A stretch of 64,000 nucleotides of DNA. Source: an uncultured Pelagibacteraceae bacterium. GTDB lineage: Bacteria > Pseudomonadota > Alphaproteobacteria > Pelagibacterales > Pelagibacteraceae. A program made the translations under genes and the position numbers. Where the stretch lies: positions 26,800 to 90,799 of the forward strand of contig CACLRF010000001.1 of NCBI GenBank assembly GCA_902609235.1, in the 5' to 3' direction. Below the pieces are notes generated by a model, which saw only the letters and a list, made by a program, of their open reading frames with translations, did not search any database and was not told the origin of the DNA. The first letter of the stretch is position 1; every line of letters begins with the position of its first letter. This document shows positions 18,016 through 27,524 of the stretch, one piece after another.

Positions 18016-18756
18016 ATGATCTCCCCTATGAATTTTTCATTGGAAATAGGACCTAAAACAGAGGTTGATACAGTTCCAGCATTGTCTGATGTTTACATCA
18101 CAATGCTACCTGGAGGTGATTACAGAGAAACTGCTGATAAAGCAGTAGAGCTTGTAAAAAAAGGATTTAACCCTGTACCTCATTTTCCTGCTAGATCAAT
18201 GCATGATGAAAAAGAACTTAAAGATTATGTTTCTAGATGCAAAGATGGAGGGGTGAAGCAAGCCTTAATTATTGGAGGCGGAAGAGAACCAGCAGGTAAA
18301 TTTGATAGTTCATTTCAACTTTTAGAGACAGGTTATTTTGAAAAAATGAAAATAGGAATTGCTGGACATCCCGAGGGGAGTCCTGATATATCCGATTCAG
18401 AATTAGAAAAAGCCATGATAGATAAAAAGCCTTATGCTGATTATATTGTAACTCAGTGGTTACTTGATCCTCAGCCTATTATAGATTTTATTTCTAAGCA
18501 AAGCGTACCAGTGCATGTGGGAATTACTGGGCCATTAAAAATATCTAGCTTAATTAAGTTTGCTAATATTGTAGGGGCAAAAAATTCCTTAAACTTTCTA
18601 AAATCTAATTTTACTAAGGCATTAGATTTATTGAAACCTAAAGACCCTAATGATTTAATTGGGAAAGTTAAATCGCATACTGATAACTTCCACATTTATA
18701 CATTCGGCGGCTTGAAGGAAACTAACAAGTGGTTGAAGGAGAATAGTTATGTCTAA
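18016..18756 (+). CDS. Methylenetetrahydrofolate reductase-like (MetF family, short form)
   Basis: FNPVPHFPARSMHDEKEL, KQALIIGGGREPAG, KIGIAGHPEGSP MTHFR-like pattern. Confidence 0.8.
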   Translation: MISPMNFSLEIGPKTEVDTVPALSDVYITMLPGGDYRETADKAVELVKKGFNPVPHFPARSMHDEKELKDYVSRCKDGGVKQALIIGGGREPAGKFDSSFQLLETGYFEKMKIGIAGHPEGSPDISDSELEKAMIDKKPYADYIVTQWLLDPQPIIDFISKQSVPVHVGITGPLKISSLIKFANIVGAKNSLNFLKSNFTKALDLLKPKDPNDLIGKVKSHTDNFHIYTFGGLKETNKWLKENSYV

Positions 18757-20107
18757 TGAATTTGACTATACTAAACTAAAACATGTTGCTTCTGTTGATC
18801 AATCTGACAGAGAAGTACCATATAACTTAAGACAAAGTGGGCCAACAAAAGTTGAAATGTTAATTTCAACAAGGGTAAGAAAATCACCTTATTGGCATTT
18901 ATCAATGCAGGCAGGTTGTTGGAGAGCAACTGTATACAATCGTATTTATCATCCAAGAGGTTATGTAAAACCTGAAGATGGTGGAGCTATGGTTGAATAC
19001 GATGCGATCGTAAACCACGTAACAATGTGGAACGTTGCTGTTGAAAGACAAATAAGAGTAAAAGGTCCAGATGCAGAAAAATTTACGGACTATGTGATCA
19101 CTAGAGATGCAACAAAAATTTCGTCGATGAGAGCAAGATACGTCATTTTATGTAACGCTTATGGTGGAGTTTTAAATGACCCAATACTTTTAAGAATTTC
19201 AGAAGATGAGTTTTGGTTTTCATTATCGGATTCTGATATTGGAATGTATTTACAAGGTGTTAATGCTGATGGAAGATTCAATTGTACTATTGAAGAAATT
19301 GATGTCAGTCCAGTTCAAATACAAGGACCTAAATCAAAAGCATTAATGAAAGATCTATGTGGCGATCAAGTTGATTTTGATAACATGCCTTTCTACGGAT
19401 TAGCAGAAGCTAAGGTTGGTGGAAGAGATGTTGTGATTTCTCAGTCTGGTTTCTCTGGTGAAGCTGGTTATGAAATTTATCTAAGAAACTCTACTTTATA
19501 CGCTGAAGACATGTGGAATGCTGTGCTTGAGGCTGGGAAAAAACACAGCTTAATGGTTATTGCTCCTGCTCACCATAGAAGAATTCAAGCGGGTATTCTT
19601 TCATGGGGACAAGACATGGATCAACAACACAATCCGTTCCAATGTAATTTAGGTTATCAAGTTTCTTTATCTGGTAAAGGAGAATGGAACAAAACTGCTG
19701 ATTATGTTGGTAAGGCTGCACTGGAAAAAATGAAAGAGGAATTAAAAGCAGGAAAAAAACCTTACAAACTTCAATTAGTTGGTATGGAATTGGGTGGTAA
19801 ACCTATTGATAATTATGCTCCTGACTTTTGGTTAGTTTCCCCAGAAAGTGGTGGAGATCCAGTAGGATTTTTAACTTCACCATGGTGGCACCCTGAAAAG
19901 AAAACAAACATTGCTATGGGATATGTTCCTTTCGATGGAACGTTAAATACAAATGGTTTTCCAAAAGGAAAAGTGGGAACAAAATATAAAGTTCATCTAC
20001 CCGAACAATATTCAGAAACTCCAGGAACACCAGTAGATGCTGTAGTTGTTGATATTCCATTTAAAGAGTCTTTCAACGCAAATACAAGAGAAGTTGTAAA
20101 AGGCTAA
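18749..20107 (+). CDS. GcvT-fold, THF-dependent demethylase-like protein (DmdA/LigM-like)
   Basis: VERQIRVKGPDAEKFTDYVITRD, VQIQGPKSKALM, SQSGFSGEAGYEIYL; 452 aa; overlaps the metF-like gene by 8 nt. Confidence 0.85.
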   Translation: MSNEFDYTKLKHVASVDQSDREVPYNLRQSGPTKVEMLISTRVRKSPYWHLSMQAGCWRATVYNRIYHPRGYVKPEDGGAMVEYDAIVNHVTMWNVAVERQIRVKGPDAEKFTDYVITRDATKISSMRARYVILCNAYGGVLNDPILLRISEDEFWFSLSDSDIGMYLQGVNADGRFNCTIEEIDVSPVQIQGPKSKALMKDLCGDQVDFDNMPFYGLAEAKVGGRDVVISQSGFSGEAGYEIYLRNSTLYAEDMWNAVLEAGKKHSLMVIAPAHHRRIQAGILSWGQDMDQQHNPFQCNLGYQVSLSGKGEWNKTADYVGKAALEKMKEELKAGKKPYKLQLVGMELGGKPIDNYAPDFWLVSPESGGDPVGFLTSPWWHPEKKTNIAMGYVPFDGTLNTNGFPKGKVGTKYKVHLPEQYSETPGTPVDAVVVDIPFKESFNANTREVVKG

Positions 20108-20118
20108 AATTTGCTGAG

Positions 20119-20145
20119 GGGGGATCTAATTTCAGCTCCCCTTTT
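20119..20145 (+). terminator. Possible Rho-independent terminator
   Basis: GGGGA...TCCCC followed by TTTT; short stem. Confidence 0.4.
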
Positions 20146-20153
20146 CAATTCTA

Positions 20154-20264
20154 ATGACCAAAAGTTTTCTAATAGCAGTTTGCATTATCATTGCTATTGC
20201 TTTAATAATATTTCCATTAATTGTTTCTTATAAGGCTCAAAAAAATAAAAATAAAAAAAATTAA
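20154..20264 (+). CDS. 36-aa single-TM microprotein
   Basis: ATG 20154 to TAA 20264: MTKSFLIAVCIIIAIALIIFPLIVSYKAQKNKNKKN; TAATG overlap with next gene; below ORF-track size cutoff. Confidence 0.5.
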   Translation: MTKSFLIAVCIIIAIALIIFPLIVSYKAQKNKNKKN

Positions 20265-20809
20265 TGTTCGCAGAATTTTTAAATATAATTTTTAAGTCAA
20301 TAAAATTAGACAAAACTCTTTATTCGGATAATAAAAATTTTGGAGAAGCTTCAATATACTTTGCAGGGATTATAATGATACTAGATGGTATCGCTGGGGC
20401 AGTAGCGGCGAATACCATTATTAAAACAGCAATTGCAATGTCTGGTCTAACTGCAATAGTTACTTGGCTAATATGGGCAATTTTTATTTTTGTAATTGGA
20501 GTTAAATTATTTCCTGATAAGCAAACCAAAGTTTCATTTAAAAAAGTTTTAACAGCTGTTGGATTTGCACATGCCCCTGGTTTATTAAGATTTTTTGCGG
20601 TCACACCAGATTTAATGATACCAATAATTTTTCTTACTCAGTTCTGGATTTTTGCAAGTTTAATAATATCAACTAAACAAATATTGAGTTTAAAATCTAA
20701 TTTTAAATCTTTTGGGATTGTGCTTTTATCCTTTTTAATTATTGCATTTTTATCTATCTCATTTGTAATGAGTAGAATGAATATGCTTCCAGTAAGTCAA
20801 ATCAATTAA
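20264..20809 (+). CDS. Multi-TM membrane protein, Yip1-like
   Basis: 181 aa with about five hydrophobic segments; Yip1-like organisation. Confidence 0.5.
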   Translation: MFAEFLNIIFKSIKLDKTLYSDNKNFGEASIYFAGIIMILDGIAGAVAANTIIKTAIAMSGLTAIVTWLIWAIFIFVIGVKLFPDKQTKVSFKKVLTAVGFAHAPGLLRFFAVTPDLMIPIIFLTQFWIFASLIISTKQILSLKSNFKSFGIVLLSFLIIAFLSISFVMSRMNMLPVSQIN

Positions 20810-20973
20810 AGTGGAAATATAGTCTTAGATACTCTACAAGATTTACATAATTTAAACCCAGTAAGAATTAAATTTTGAGTAACACTCTCGTCTTCCTCTT
20901 TGCATTCATCGCAAATATTGTTTAATTCTTCAGTATCTACCTTTAGATTTTTTTCATCAATTTTATCAATCAT
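20806..20973 (-). CDS. 55-aa putative zinc-ribbon microprotein
   Basis: MIDKIDEKNLKVDTEELNNICDECKEEDESVTQNLILTGFKLCKSCRVSKTIFPL; CxxC...CxxC; overlaps stop of upstream DUF3726 gene; below ORF-track cutoff. Confidence 0.55.
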   Translation of the reverse strand: MIDKIDEKNLKVDTEELNNICDECKEEDESVTQNLILTGFKLCKSCRVSKTIFPL

Positions 20974-21577
20974 TATCTGTCAAACCAGCACCTGCCGCAC
21001 CCTCTTTTAAACTGTCACTCTCTTCAACAAAAGTTTCTTCGGATAACTTGTATAAATTATTCCATTCATCGTCTGTAAAGTTATCTTCATTTTCAATTAG
21101 ATTGACCTCAATTGTATTCGCTATCTTTGGAAATTCTTGATCAACAAAATTTGAAAAAATATTTACATTTAGATTTAATAACATTTTTTTTTCATCTATT
21201 TTTACATTAATTTTTTTTCCAATAATTTCTGATGAACGACTTATGAAGGAAATAAAAATTATTGGATAAGCGATATTTTTAAACTCAATTTTTTTTAAAT
21301 TTCCTAAAACATTTATTTGATCTAAAAAACTAACACCTAAAGTAATTGGACAGTAAGGATAATTCGATGAAGAGTTATTTTCACTAATTAAATTTAAATT
21401 TTCAAATTTACTTTTATTTTTTTGATTAAAATATTCATTAAGGTGCTTAATACCTGGTAAACTAAATAGCTCTAACAATCTTATGCTTTTTCCTGTTTCC
21501 TCAGAAACTCCCCAAGAATATCCTGCTGCCTTTGAAGCTCTTTTAACAGTAGTTTCAATTTCACTCAGTGATTTCAT
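20966..21577 (-). CDS. DUF3726-like protein
   Basis: MKSLSEIETTVKRASKAAGYSWGVSEETGKSIRLLE N-terminus typical of DUF3726. Confidence 0.6.
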   Translation of the reverse strand: MKSLSEIETTVKRASKAAGYSWGVSEETGKSIRLLELFSLPGIKHLNEYFNQKNKSKFENLNLISENNSSSNYPYCPITLGVSFLDQINVLGNLKKIEFKNIAYPIIFISFISRSSEIIGKKINVKIDEKKMLLNLNVNIFSNFVDQEFPKIANTIEVNLIENEDNFTDDEWNNLYKLSEETFVEESDSLKEGAAGAGLTDND

Positions 21578-21579
21578 TA

Positions 21580-23241
21580 TTAAATATTAGTTTTATATAC
21601 CCACTGCTCGTCATAACTTTTTAACTCATTTGGAAGTGGAGCTCCTTGGAACATACAAATTCTTAACCATTTGTCAGATCGTGGATCAAATTTTAATGCC
21701 CCAAAAAAAGATAATTTTAGTCTTAGCATGTCAATTGGCATCAAATCTTTACCAATTATATTATCTTGTATTTCTGAATAAGGAAATTTTTCTACAATAA
21801 AAGCTCTCCTTACAACATGTCTTAAGTCAGAATTTGAAGTTAAAAACTCAGCAATAGTTAAACTATTTTTTGAGACTAATAATTTGTCATAAAGTTTTTT
21901 TATATCTTTTGCTATTGCTAACGGTTGTTCTAATTCTGATCCATGCTCTTCAAAACGATCAGCCAATCTGGGTTCTTCTTTATTTTTTGAAATAAACCAA
22001 AAGTTTTTATTATTTTCTTTTTCTTCAAAATTAATATCTAGAATATTAGAATACTTTGCTTCTATTATATTCCGTAATTCTTCAACTTTTCTATGAGCTG
22101 GGATATTAAAATATTTATCTTCATCTGAGCTCATTTCTTTTACCAAAGGATTTACAATATTGTTATAGGGTTCCATCATTATTGAAACAATGTATTCAAT
22201 ACATTCCTCACAAGTATTATCCTCCAACCATTGATATATTTCATTAAAGGGATATTCGCTCTTAAAATTAAAATTTTTATCTATAAAATCTAAAAATTTT
22301 TCAACATCATTTAATAATGAAGAAATTTTTTTTTGTTGATATTCGCTATCAGTATTCCAGCTTGTAATGTTTCTTAATGATTTTTTTACACAATCTATAA
22401 ATAAATCACTATCTTGACTTTTTACATCCTTGATTTCCCTAATTTCTTTAAGCGCCCTTTCTCTACTTAAAATCCAATTATTTAATAGAGTTGGATGATT
22501 AACTATAAAAGGAGCCATACCTAAGCCTGTAGAATTACCAATTCCCAAGTTTTTACAAATATTATCATCTAACATAACAGCTGTTTTTGGATTTTTATGA
22601 TAAGCAACATGATTAACTTGATCAAAAGTAAATTGTCTTACCAGATAAACCAACATCATTTCTAATCTGAATGGACCATTAATTTCTTCACGATTTTTAA
22701 TTCTAAATCGGTCTGCAAGACCAAATTTACCCGATCCATATACTGCTGTAGTCCTATATAAATAGCCTACTTTTGATAATAAGTTTAAATTTGGCTGCTG
22801 ACCTTTGCTCAAACTTTCAACTACATGATTATAAATTCTTACTGATTTGTTTGCTCTTGATAAAGTTAATTCTTTATAAGAAAGTCTACCAACTTCTTGT
22901 TTTGGAACTTCATTTTTTAATCTTTCAATGTCTTTTTTTGTAGGAACTCCATCATGTAATGTAAAAGCTGCATCCCATTTTGTTGCAATAACTCTGTCTG
23001 ATCTTTCCTCATCTTTGATTTCATTTGCAAAACAAACTAAAGAATAAACTCTTTTATTTTTTTTAAATGAATAAACAGCTTCTCCGAAACCATTTTCATT
23101 TAAATTAAATAAATCTCTTTTATACTCCCACTCTTTAAATTCATTAAGAAAACTTCTTAAAAAAGATAATTTTGATTGATGAAAAGATCCTAGCCTTGAT
23201 AATTTCATTATCTTATTCGGGTCTCTCAAATCAACTTTCAT
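21580..23241 (-). CDS. Uncharacterised 553-aa protein
   Basis: Long ORF in tight operon; no family recognised. Confidence 0.75.
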   Translation of the reverse strand: MKVDLRDPNKIMKLSRLGSFHQSKLSFLRSFLNEFKEWEYKRDLFNLNENGFGEAVYSFKKNKRVYSLVCFANEIKDEERSDRVIATKWDAAFTLHDGVPTKKDIERLKNEVPKQEVGRLSYKELTLSRANKSVRIYNHVVESLSKGQQPNLNLLSKVGYLYRTTAVYGSGKFGLADRFRIKNREEINGPFRLEMMLVYLVRQFTFDQVNHVAYHKNPKTAVMLDDNICKNLGIGNSTGLGMAPFIVNHPTLLNNWILSRERALKEIREIKDVKSQDSDLFIDCVKKSLRNITSWNTDSEYQQKKISSLLNDVEKFLDFIDKNFNFKSEYPFNEIYQWLEDNTCEECIEYIVSIMMEPYNNIVNPLVKEMSSDEDKYFNIPAHRKVEELRNIIEAKYSNILDINFEEKENNKNFWFISKNKEEPRLADRFEEHGSELEQPLAIAKDIKKLYDKLLVSKNSLTIAEFLTSNSDLRHVVRRAFIVEKFPYSEIQDNIIGKDLMPIDMLRLKLSFFGALKFDPRSDKWLRICMFQGAPLPNELKSYDEQWVYKTNI

Positions 23242-23243
23242 AA

Positions 23244-24230
23244 TTAAATAGTTTTATAAAAATTGTACCAGTTATTTCCAAGTATTCCATGTGTCTCGGT
23301 ATCTGAAAAACCTGTTTTTTTTAGACCTTTTTCAATATTTGAGAACCCTCTTGCATCAATAAACCAATCAGGTTGTTTCGGAAAACCTGGTTTATTTTTT
23401 GAACCTTCACCAAAATTTTTACTTTTAGACCAAGAACCATTTCTCATCCATTCGACAACAGTATCTGGATGATCTAAACAAAGATCTGATCCTATTCCTA
23501 TTTTTTTTACATCCATTATTTCAGCTGTTTTTGCCACCATTTCACAAAAACTATCTAGAGTACAATTTGTATTTTCTTTTAAGTGATGAGGGTATAATGA
23601 TAAACCCAACATACCACCACTATCACTCAAAATTTTTAATAAATCTGAGGATTTGTTTCTTTTCGCTGGATGCCAAAAAGATGGATTTGCATGTGTGATT
23701 GCTATTGGTTTTTCACTTAACTCAATTGCATCTAGAGTGCTTTTTTCTGCAGAATGTGACATATCAATCACGAGACCAACTCTATTCATTTCTCTTATAA
23801 CCTCACGTCCAAAATTTGTAACACCGCTATCTACTTTTTCATAACAACCTGTTGCTAGCAAAGATTGGTTATTATAAGTAAGTTGCATAAATCTACATCC
23901 TAATTGATGAACCTTTTCAACTAACATTATATCATCTTCTATTGGCGAACAATTTTGAAAACCAAAGAATATTGCAGTTTTGTTTTCTTCATTAGCTTTA
24001 TCAATATCGTGAAAATTCTTACCAGGAAAAATTAAATCAGAGTTCTCATGAAATAATTTTTCCCATTTTTTTATTTCAAGTTGTAATTCATCAAAATCTT
24101 CATGATAGACAATGGTAACATGGACGGCATCTAATCCAGCAGATCTGTTGACCTCAAAGATTTTCCTAGACCAATTACAATATTGAAGATTATCGATTTT
24201 ATAATTCATAGTATGCTTAACTCTAATCAA
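23244..24230 (-). CDS. Membrane (renal) dipeptidase, peptidase family M19
   Basis: DAVHVTIVYHED, GFQNCSPIEDD, QLTYNNQSLLATGCYE, VIDMSHSAEKSTLDAIELS, ITHANP, IGSDLCLD. Confidence 0.88.
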   Translation of the reverse strand: MIRVKHTMNYKIDNLQYCNWSRKIFEVNRSAGLDAVHVTIVYHEDFDELQLEIKKWEKLFHENSDLIFPGKNFHDIDKANEENKTAIFFGFQNCSPIEDDIMLVEKVHQLGCRFMQLTYNNQSLLATGCYEKVDSGVTNFGREVIREMNRVGLVIDMSHSAEKSTLDAIELSEKPIAITHANPSFWHPAKRNKSSDLLKILSDSGGMLGLSLYPHHLKENTNCTLDSFCEMVAKTAEIMDVKKIGIGSDLCLDHPDTVVEWMRNGSWSKSKNFGEGSKNKPGFPKQPDWFIDARGFSNIEKGLKKTGFSDTETHGILGNNWYNFYKTI

Positions 24231-24303
24231 TATGTATTTTAAATACTATTAATTTTATTGAAATTTTAAGTTAATTTTGAAATAAACAGATTGATCAATT
24301 TTC

Positions 24304-24795
24304 ATGAAAAAAAATAGTAAATTAAAAGTTTCAATCATAATGGGAAGTCAATCTGACTATGAAGTAATGAAACTAGCCGAAAAAACCCTAAAAAAAATTG
24401 GAGTTTCATTTGAAACAAAAATTATATCTGCTCACAGAACACCACAAAGAATGTATGAATATGCTGCAAAAGTTGAGCAAAATAATATAGGAGTAATAAT
24501 TGCAGGTGCTGGAGGATCTGCTCATCTTCCAGGTATGATATCAGCACTTACACATTTGCCAGTACTTGGTGTTCCTGTTGAAAGTAAAAAACTTAAAGGT
24601 TTAGATAGTTTGTTATCAATTGCACAAATGCCTAAAGGAATACCTGTGGGAACACTTGCTATAGGAGAGGATGGCGCCATTAATGCTGCTTTATTGGCTG
24701 CAGCAATAATTGCTAATACTAATTCAGATGTTAATAAAAAACTTAAAAATTTTAGAACGTTACAAACTAAATCTGTAAAGAAATCTCCAAAATAA
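24304..24795 (+). CDS. purE: N5-carboxyaminoimidazole ribonucleotide mutase
   Basis: IIMGSQSDYEVMK, SAHRTPQRMYEYA, IAGAGGSAHLPGM. Confidence 0.95.
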   Translation: MKKNSKLKVSIIMGSQSDYEVMKLAEKTLKKIGVSFETKIISAHRTPQRMYEYAAKVEQNNIGVIIAGAGGSAHLPGMISALTHLPVLGVPVESKKLKGLDSLLSIAQMPKGIPVGTLAIGEDGAINAALLAAAIIANTNSDVNKKLKNFRTLQTKSVKKSPK

Positions 24796-24796
24796 A

Positions 24797-25843
24797 ATGT
24801 CAGAAATTACTCTTGGTATCATCGGAGGTGGACAACTTGGAAGTATGCTTGCAATAGCAGCTAAAAAATTAAATATTAACACTGTTGTTTTTTGTGATGA
24901 CATAGATGCACCAGTACAAAATTTTTGCAATCAATTTGTTACAGGTAGTTATGATAATAAAGAAAAAATATCAGAATTTATAAATCAGGTTGATTTAGTA
25001 ACTTATGAATTTGAAAATATTCCATTTGAAACACTAAATGAAATAAACAAATTGAAACCTGTTTTGCCAAAGCCTTCAGTTAACAGATTAATTCAACATC
25101 GATTAGCTGAAAAAGATTTTGTTAATAAATTAAATATTAGAACAACAAGATATGTTTCGATTGAAAAAAAATCTGACATGGATGCTTTAGAAGATTTTTT
25201 ACCAGGAATATTAAAAACAACAACACTTGGTTATGATGGAAAGGGTCAATATCCAATTAAATCAGGCGATGAACTTAATTCATTGAATATTGATTTTACA
25301 AAAGGATATATTCTTGAAAAACTTGTGAAATTAAAAAAAGAGATTTCAATTATCATTACAAGATTTGGTAACAATAAATATGAAATTTATGAACCAATAG
25401 AAAACACTCACGAAGATCAAATTTTAAAATATTCAAAAATACCTGCTGAAATTAATGAAAAGATTTTTAATCAATCTAAAGATTGGGCAATACTGATAGC
25501 TGAAGAACTTAAATATGTAGGAACTTTATGTGTAGAATTTTTTATTGATAGAAATAATAATCTTTATGTTAATGAGATTGCACCAAGAGTACATAATTCA
25601 GGACATCTAACAATAAATGCTTTTAATGTGAGTCAATTTGAAAATCATATTAGAGCTGTGTGTGGTTTAGAACAAATTCCCTTAAAAAAAATATCTAATG
25701 CTAAAATGATGAATTTGCTTGGTGATCAAATTACTCATTATAGAAACATGCAAAAGTTTAAAGATAATGAATTTTTCTTTGATTATTTAAAAAAAGATGT
25801 AAAAGAAAAAAGAAAAATGGGCCATATCACAACATTAATATAA
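24797..25843 (+). CDS. purK: N5-carboxyaminoimidazole ribonucleotide synthase
   Basis: LGIIGGGQLGSMLAIAAKKL, ATP-grasp, follows purE. Confidence 0.95.
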   Translation: MSEITLGIIGGGQLGSMLAIAAKKLNINTVVFCDDIDAPVQNFCNQFVTGSYDNKEKISEFINQVDLVTYEFENIPFETLNEINKLKPVLPKPSVNRLIQHRLAEKDFVNKLNIRTTRYVSIEKKSDMDALEDFLPGILKTTTLGYDGKGQYPIKSGDELNSLNIDFTKGYILEKLVKLKKEISIIITRFGNNKYEIYEPIENTHEDQILKYSKIPAEINEKIFNQSKDWAILIAEELKYVGTLCVEFFIDRNNNLYVNEIAPRVHNSGHLTINAFNVSQFENHIRAVCGLEQIPLKKISNAKMMNLLGDQITHYRNMQKFKDNEFFFDYLKKDVKEKRKMGHITTLI

Positions 25844-26311
25844 ATGTTAAAATCAATAGAAGGCAATTTTGATAATCCAGAAGTTAATGAGCTTCTAACC
25901 AAACATTTTGTTGAACTTAGAGCTGCCTCTCCGGAGGGAAGTGCTCATGTCCTTGATATTCCTGGTTTAAAAGTAACATCAATTAAATTTTGGAGTTTAT
26001 GGAATAATGAAAAACTGATCGGTTGTGGTGCTTTAAAGTTTTTAGATAAAGAACATGGGGAATTTAAATCTATAAGAATTCATGATAATTTTAGAAAGCA
26101 AGGCCAAGGGATAATTGTAATCAATCATTTAATTGATGAAGCTAAAAAGCTTAAAATAAAAAGATTAAGTATTGAAACAGGAGCAGGTGATTTTTTTATA
26201 CCAGCAAGAAAACTTTTCAAAAAAACTGGTTTCACCGTGTGCGAACCTTTCGCACATTATAAAGAAGACATTAATTCTGTCTATTTAACTAAGTTTATTG
26301 ACGATATTTAA
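25844..26311 (+). CDS. GNAT family N-acetyltransferase
   Basis: FRKQGQGIIVINHLIDEAKKL acetyl-CoA binding motif. Confidence 0.85.
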   Translation: MLKSIEGNFDNPEVNELLTKHFVELRAASPEGSAHVLDIPGLKVTSIKFWSLWNNEKLIGCGALKFLDKEHGEFKSIRIHDNFRKQGQGIIVINHLIDEAKKLKIKRLSIETGAGDFFIPARKLFKKTGFTVCEPFAHYKEDINSVYLTKFIDDI

Positions 26312-26427
26312 AAAAATATTTTAATTGTTAATCTATTTTGTTGACAAAACCCAATAAAAACTAAAGAAAGCCAATATTACTTAATTATAAGTAATTATTA
26401 AACATAACAATAAGTAAGAAGATAAAT

Positions 26428-26634
26428 ATGAGTCTACAAGGTAAAGTAAAATGGTTCAATCCAACCAAAGGTTTTGGTTTTATTGAAAGAGAAGATAAAG
26501 AAAAAGATGTGTTTGTACATGTTTCAGCAGTAAGAGACGCTGGTATGAACGGTTTAGATGAGGGTCAAACTTTGACTTTCGATGTTGAAGATGGTCCCAA
26601 AGGTCCTTCAGCAGTTAACTTAAAAACTGCATAA
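26428..26634 (+). CDS. cspA: Cold shock protein
   Basis: [31 protein letters not shown]. Confidence 0.95.
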   Translation: MSLQGKVKWFNPTKGFGFIEREDKEKDVFVHVSAVRDAGMNGLDEGQTLTFDVEDGPKGPSAVNLKTA

Positions 26635-26646
26635 TTTCACACTTCC

Positions 26647-26697
26647 TATTGGCTGAAAAATTTCATTTGTAATTACAAATTTAGTATTCAGCCAATA
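26647..26697 (+). other. Long stem-loop downstream of cspA
   Basis: TATTGGCTGAA...TTCAGCCAATA 11-bp perfect outer stem with inner 16-nt palindrome ATTTGTAATTACAAAT (26665-26680). Confidence 0.7.
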
Positions 26698-26774
26698 CCT
26701 TAATTAATAACAATCTTTAAACACAATTATTAATTATAGATTGAAATTAATAAATTAATAAATTAATCAAAATT

Positions 26775-27521
26775 ATGATTGGAATTTTAGGTGGAATGGG
26801 AACTCAAGCTGGTCTTGATTTTTGTAACAAGCTTGCTGTTCTGAATAGAGGAAAAATTGATCAAGAGTATCCATTATTTTTACTTTATAACAAATCAAAT
26901 ATTCCAGGTAGACCTGAATCTATTGGTTCTCAAACTAAAAATCTTTCTAACAAATCTACAAATAAAACAAGTAGAGCAAAATATAACAAAGTATTAAATA
27001 GCTTATTGAAGGGTTGTAAGCTTCTAGAAAAGAATAAATGTAAATTTATAGTTATACCTTGTAACACGGCTCATTACTGGTTTGAGGATTTACAAAATAA
27101 AATCAATATTCCAATAATCAATATGCCAAAGGAAGTTTTTAAATTTACAAAAAAAAAATGTAAGAAAAACTCTAAAGTTGGCCTATTAGCAACTGAGGGT
27201 ACTCTTAAAACTGGTGTTTATAAAAAATTTTTTGAAAAGCATTATCAATTGATAGAACCATCTCAAAAAATGCAAAAATTTTCAGTCAATAAAGCTATTA
27301 GATTGGTTAAAATGGGTAATGTTAAAGCAGCAGCAAAAGCTATTAAACCCGCAATTGACTCCTTAATTAAGATGAAGTGCAAAAAAATTATTTTAGGTTG
27401 TACAGAGCTACCTATTGCAATTTTTGCATTTAAATCATTTAAAAATGTTAAATCTTCAAAAGTTTTCTTAGATCCAAATTTAATTTTGGCTCATTCAGCT
27501 ATGGTTAAGCATAAAAATTAG
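26775..27521 (+). CDS. Aspartate/glutamate racemase family protein
   Basis: MIGILGGMGTQAGLDFCNKL, VIPCNTAHYWFEDLQ, IILGCTELP. Confidence 0.88.
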   Translation: MIGILGGMGTQAGLDFCNKLAVLNRGKIDQEYPLFLLYNKSNIPGRPESIGSQTKNLSNKSTNKTSRAKYNKVLNSLLKGCKLLEKNKCKFIVIPCNTAHYWFEDLQNKINIPIINMPKEVFKFTKKKCKKNSKVGLLATEGTLKTGVYKKFFEKHYQLIEPSQKMQKFSVNKAIRLVKMGNVKAAAKAIKPAIDSLIKMKCKKIILGCTELPIAIFAFKSFKNVKSSKVFLDPNLILAHSAMVKHKN

Positions 27522-27524
27522 CTT

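Noticed and set aside
18749-20107. Canonical DmdA call
   Set aside because: Length and N-terminal sequence differ from the SAR11 DmdA as I recall it; only family-level resemblance is supportable.
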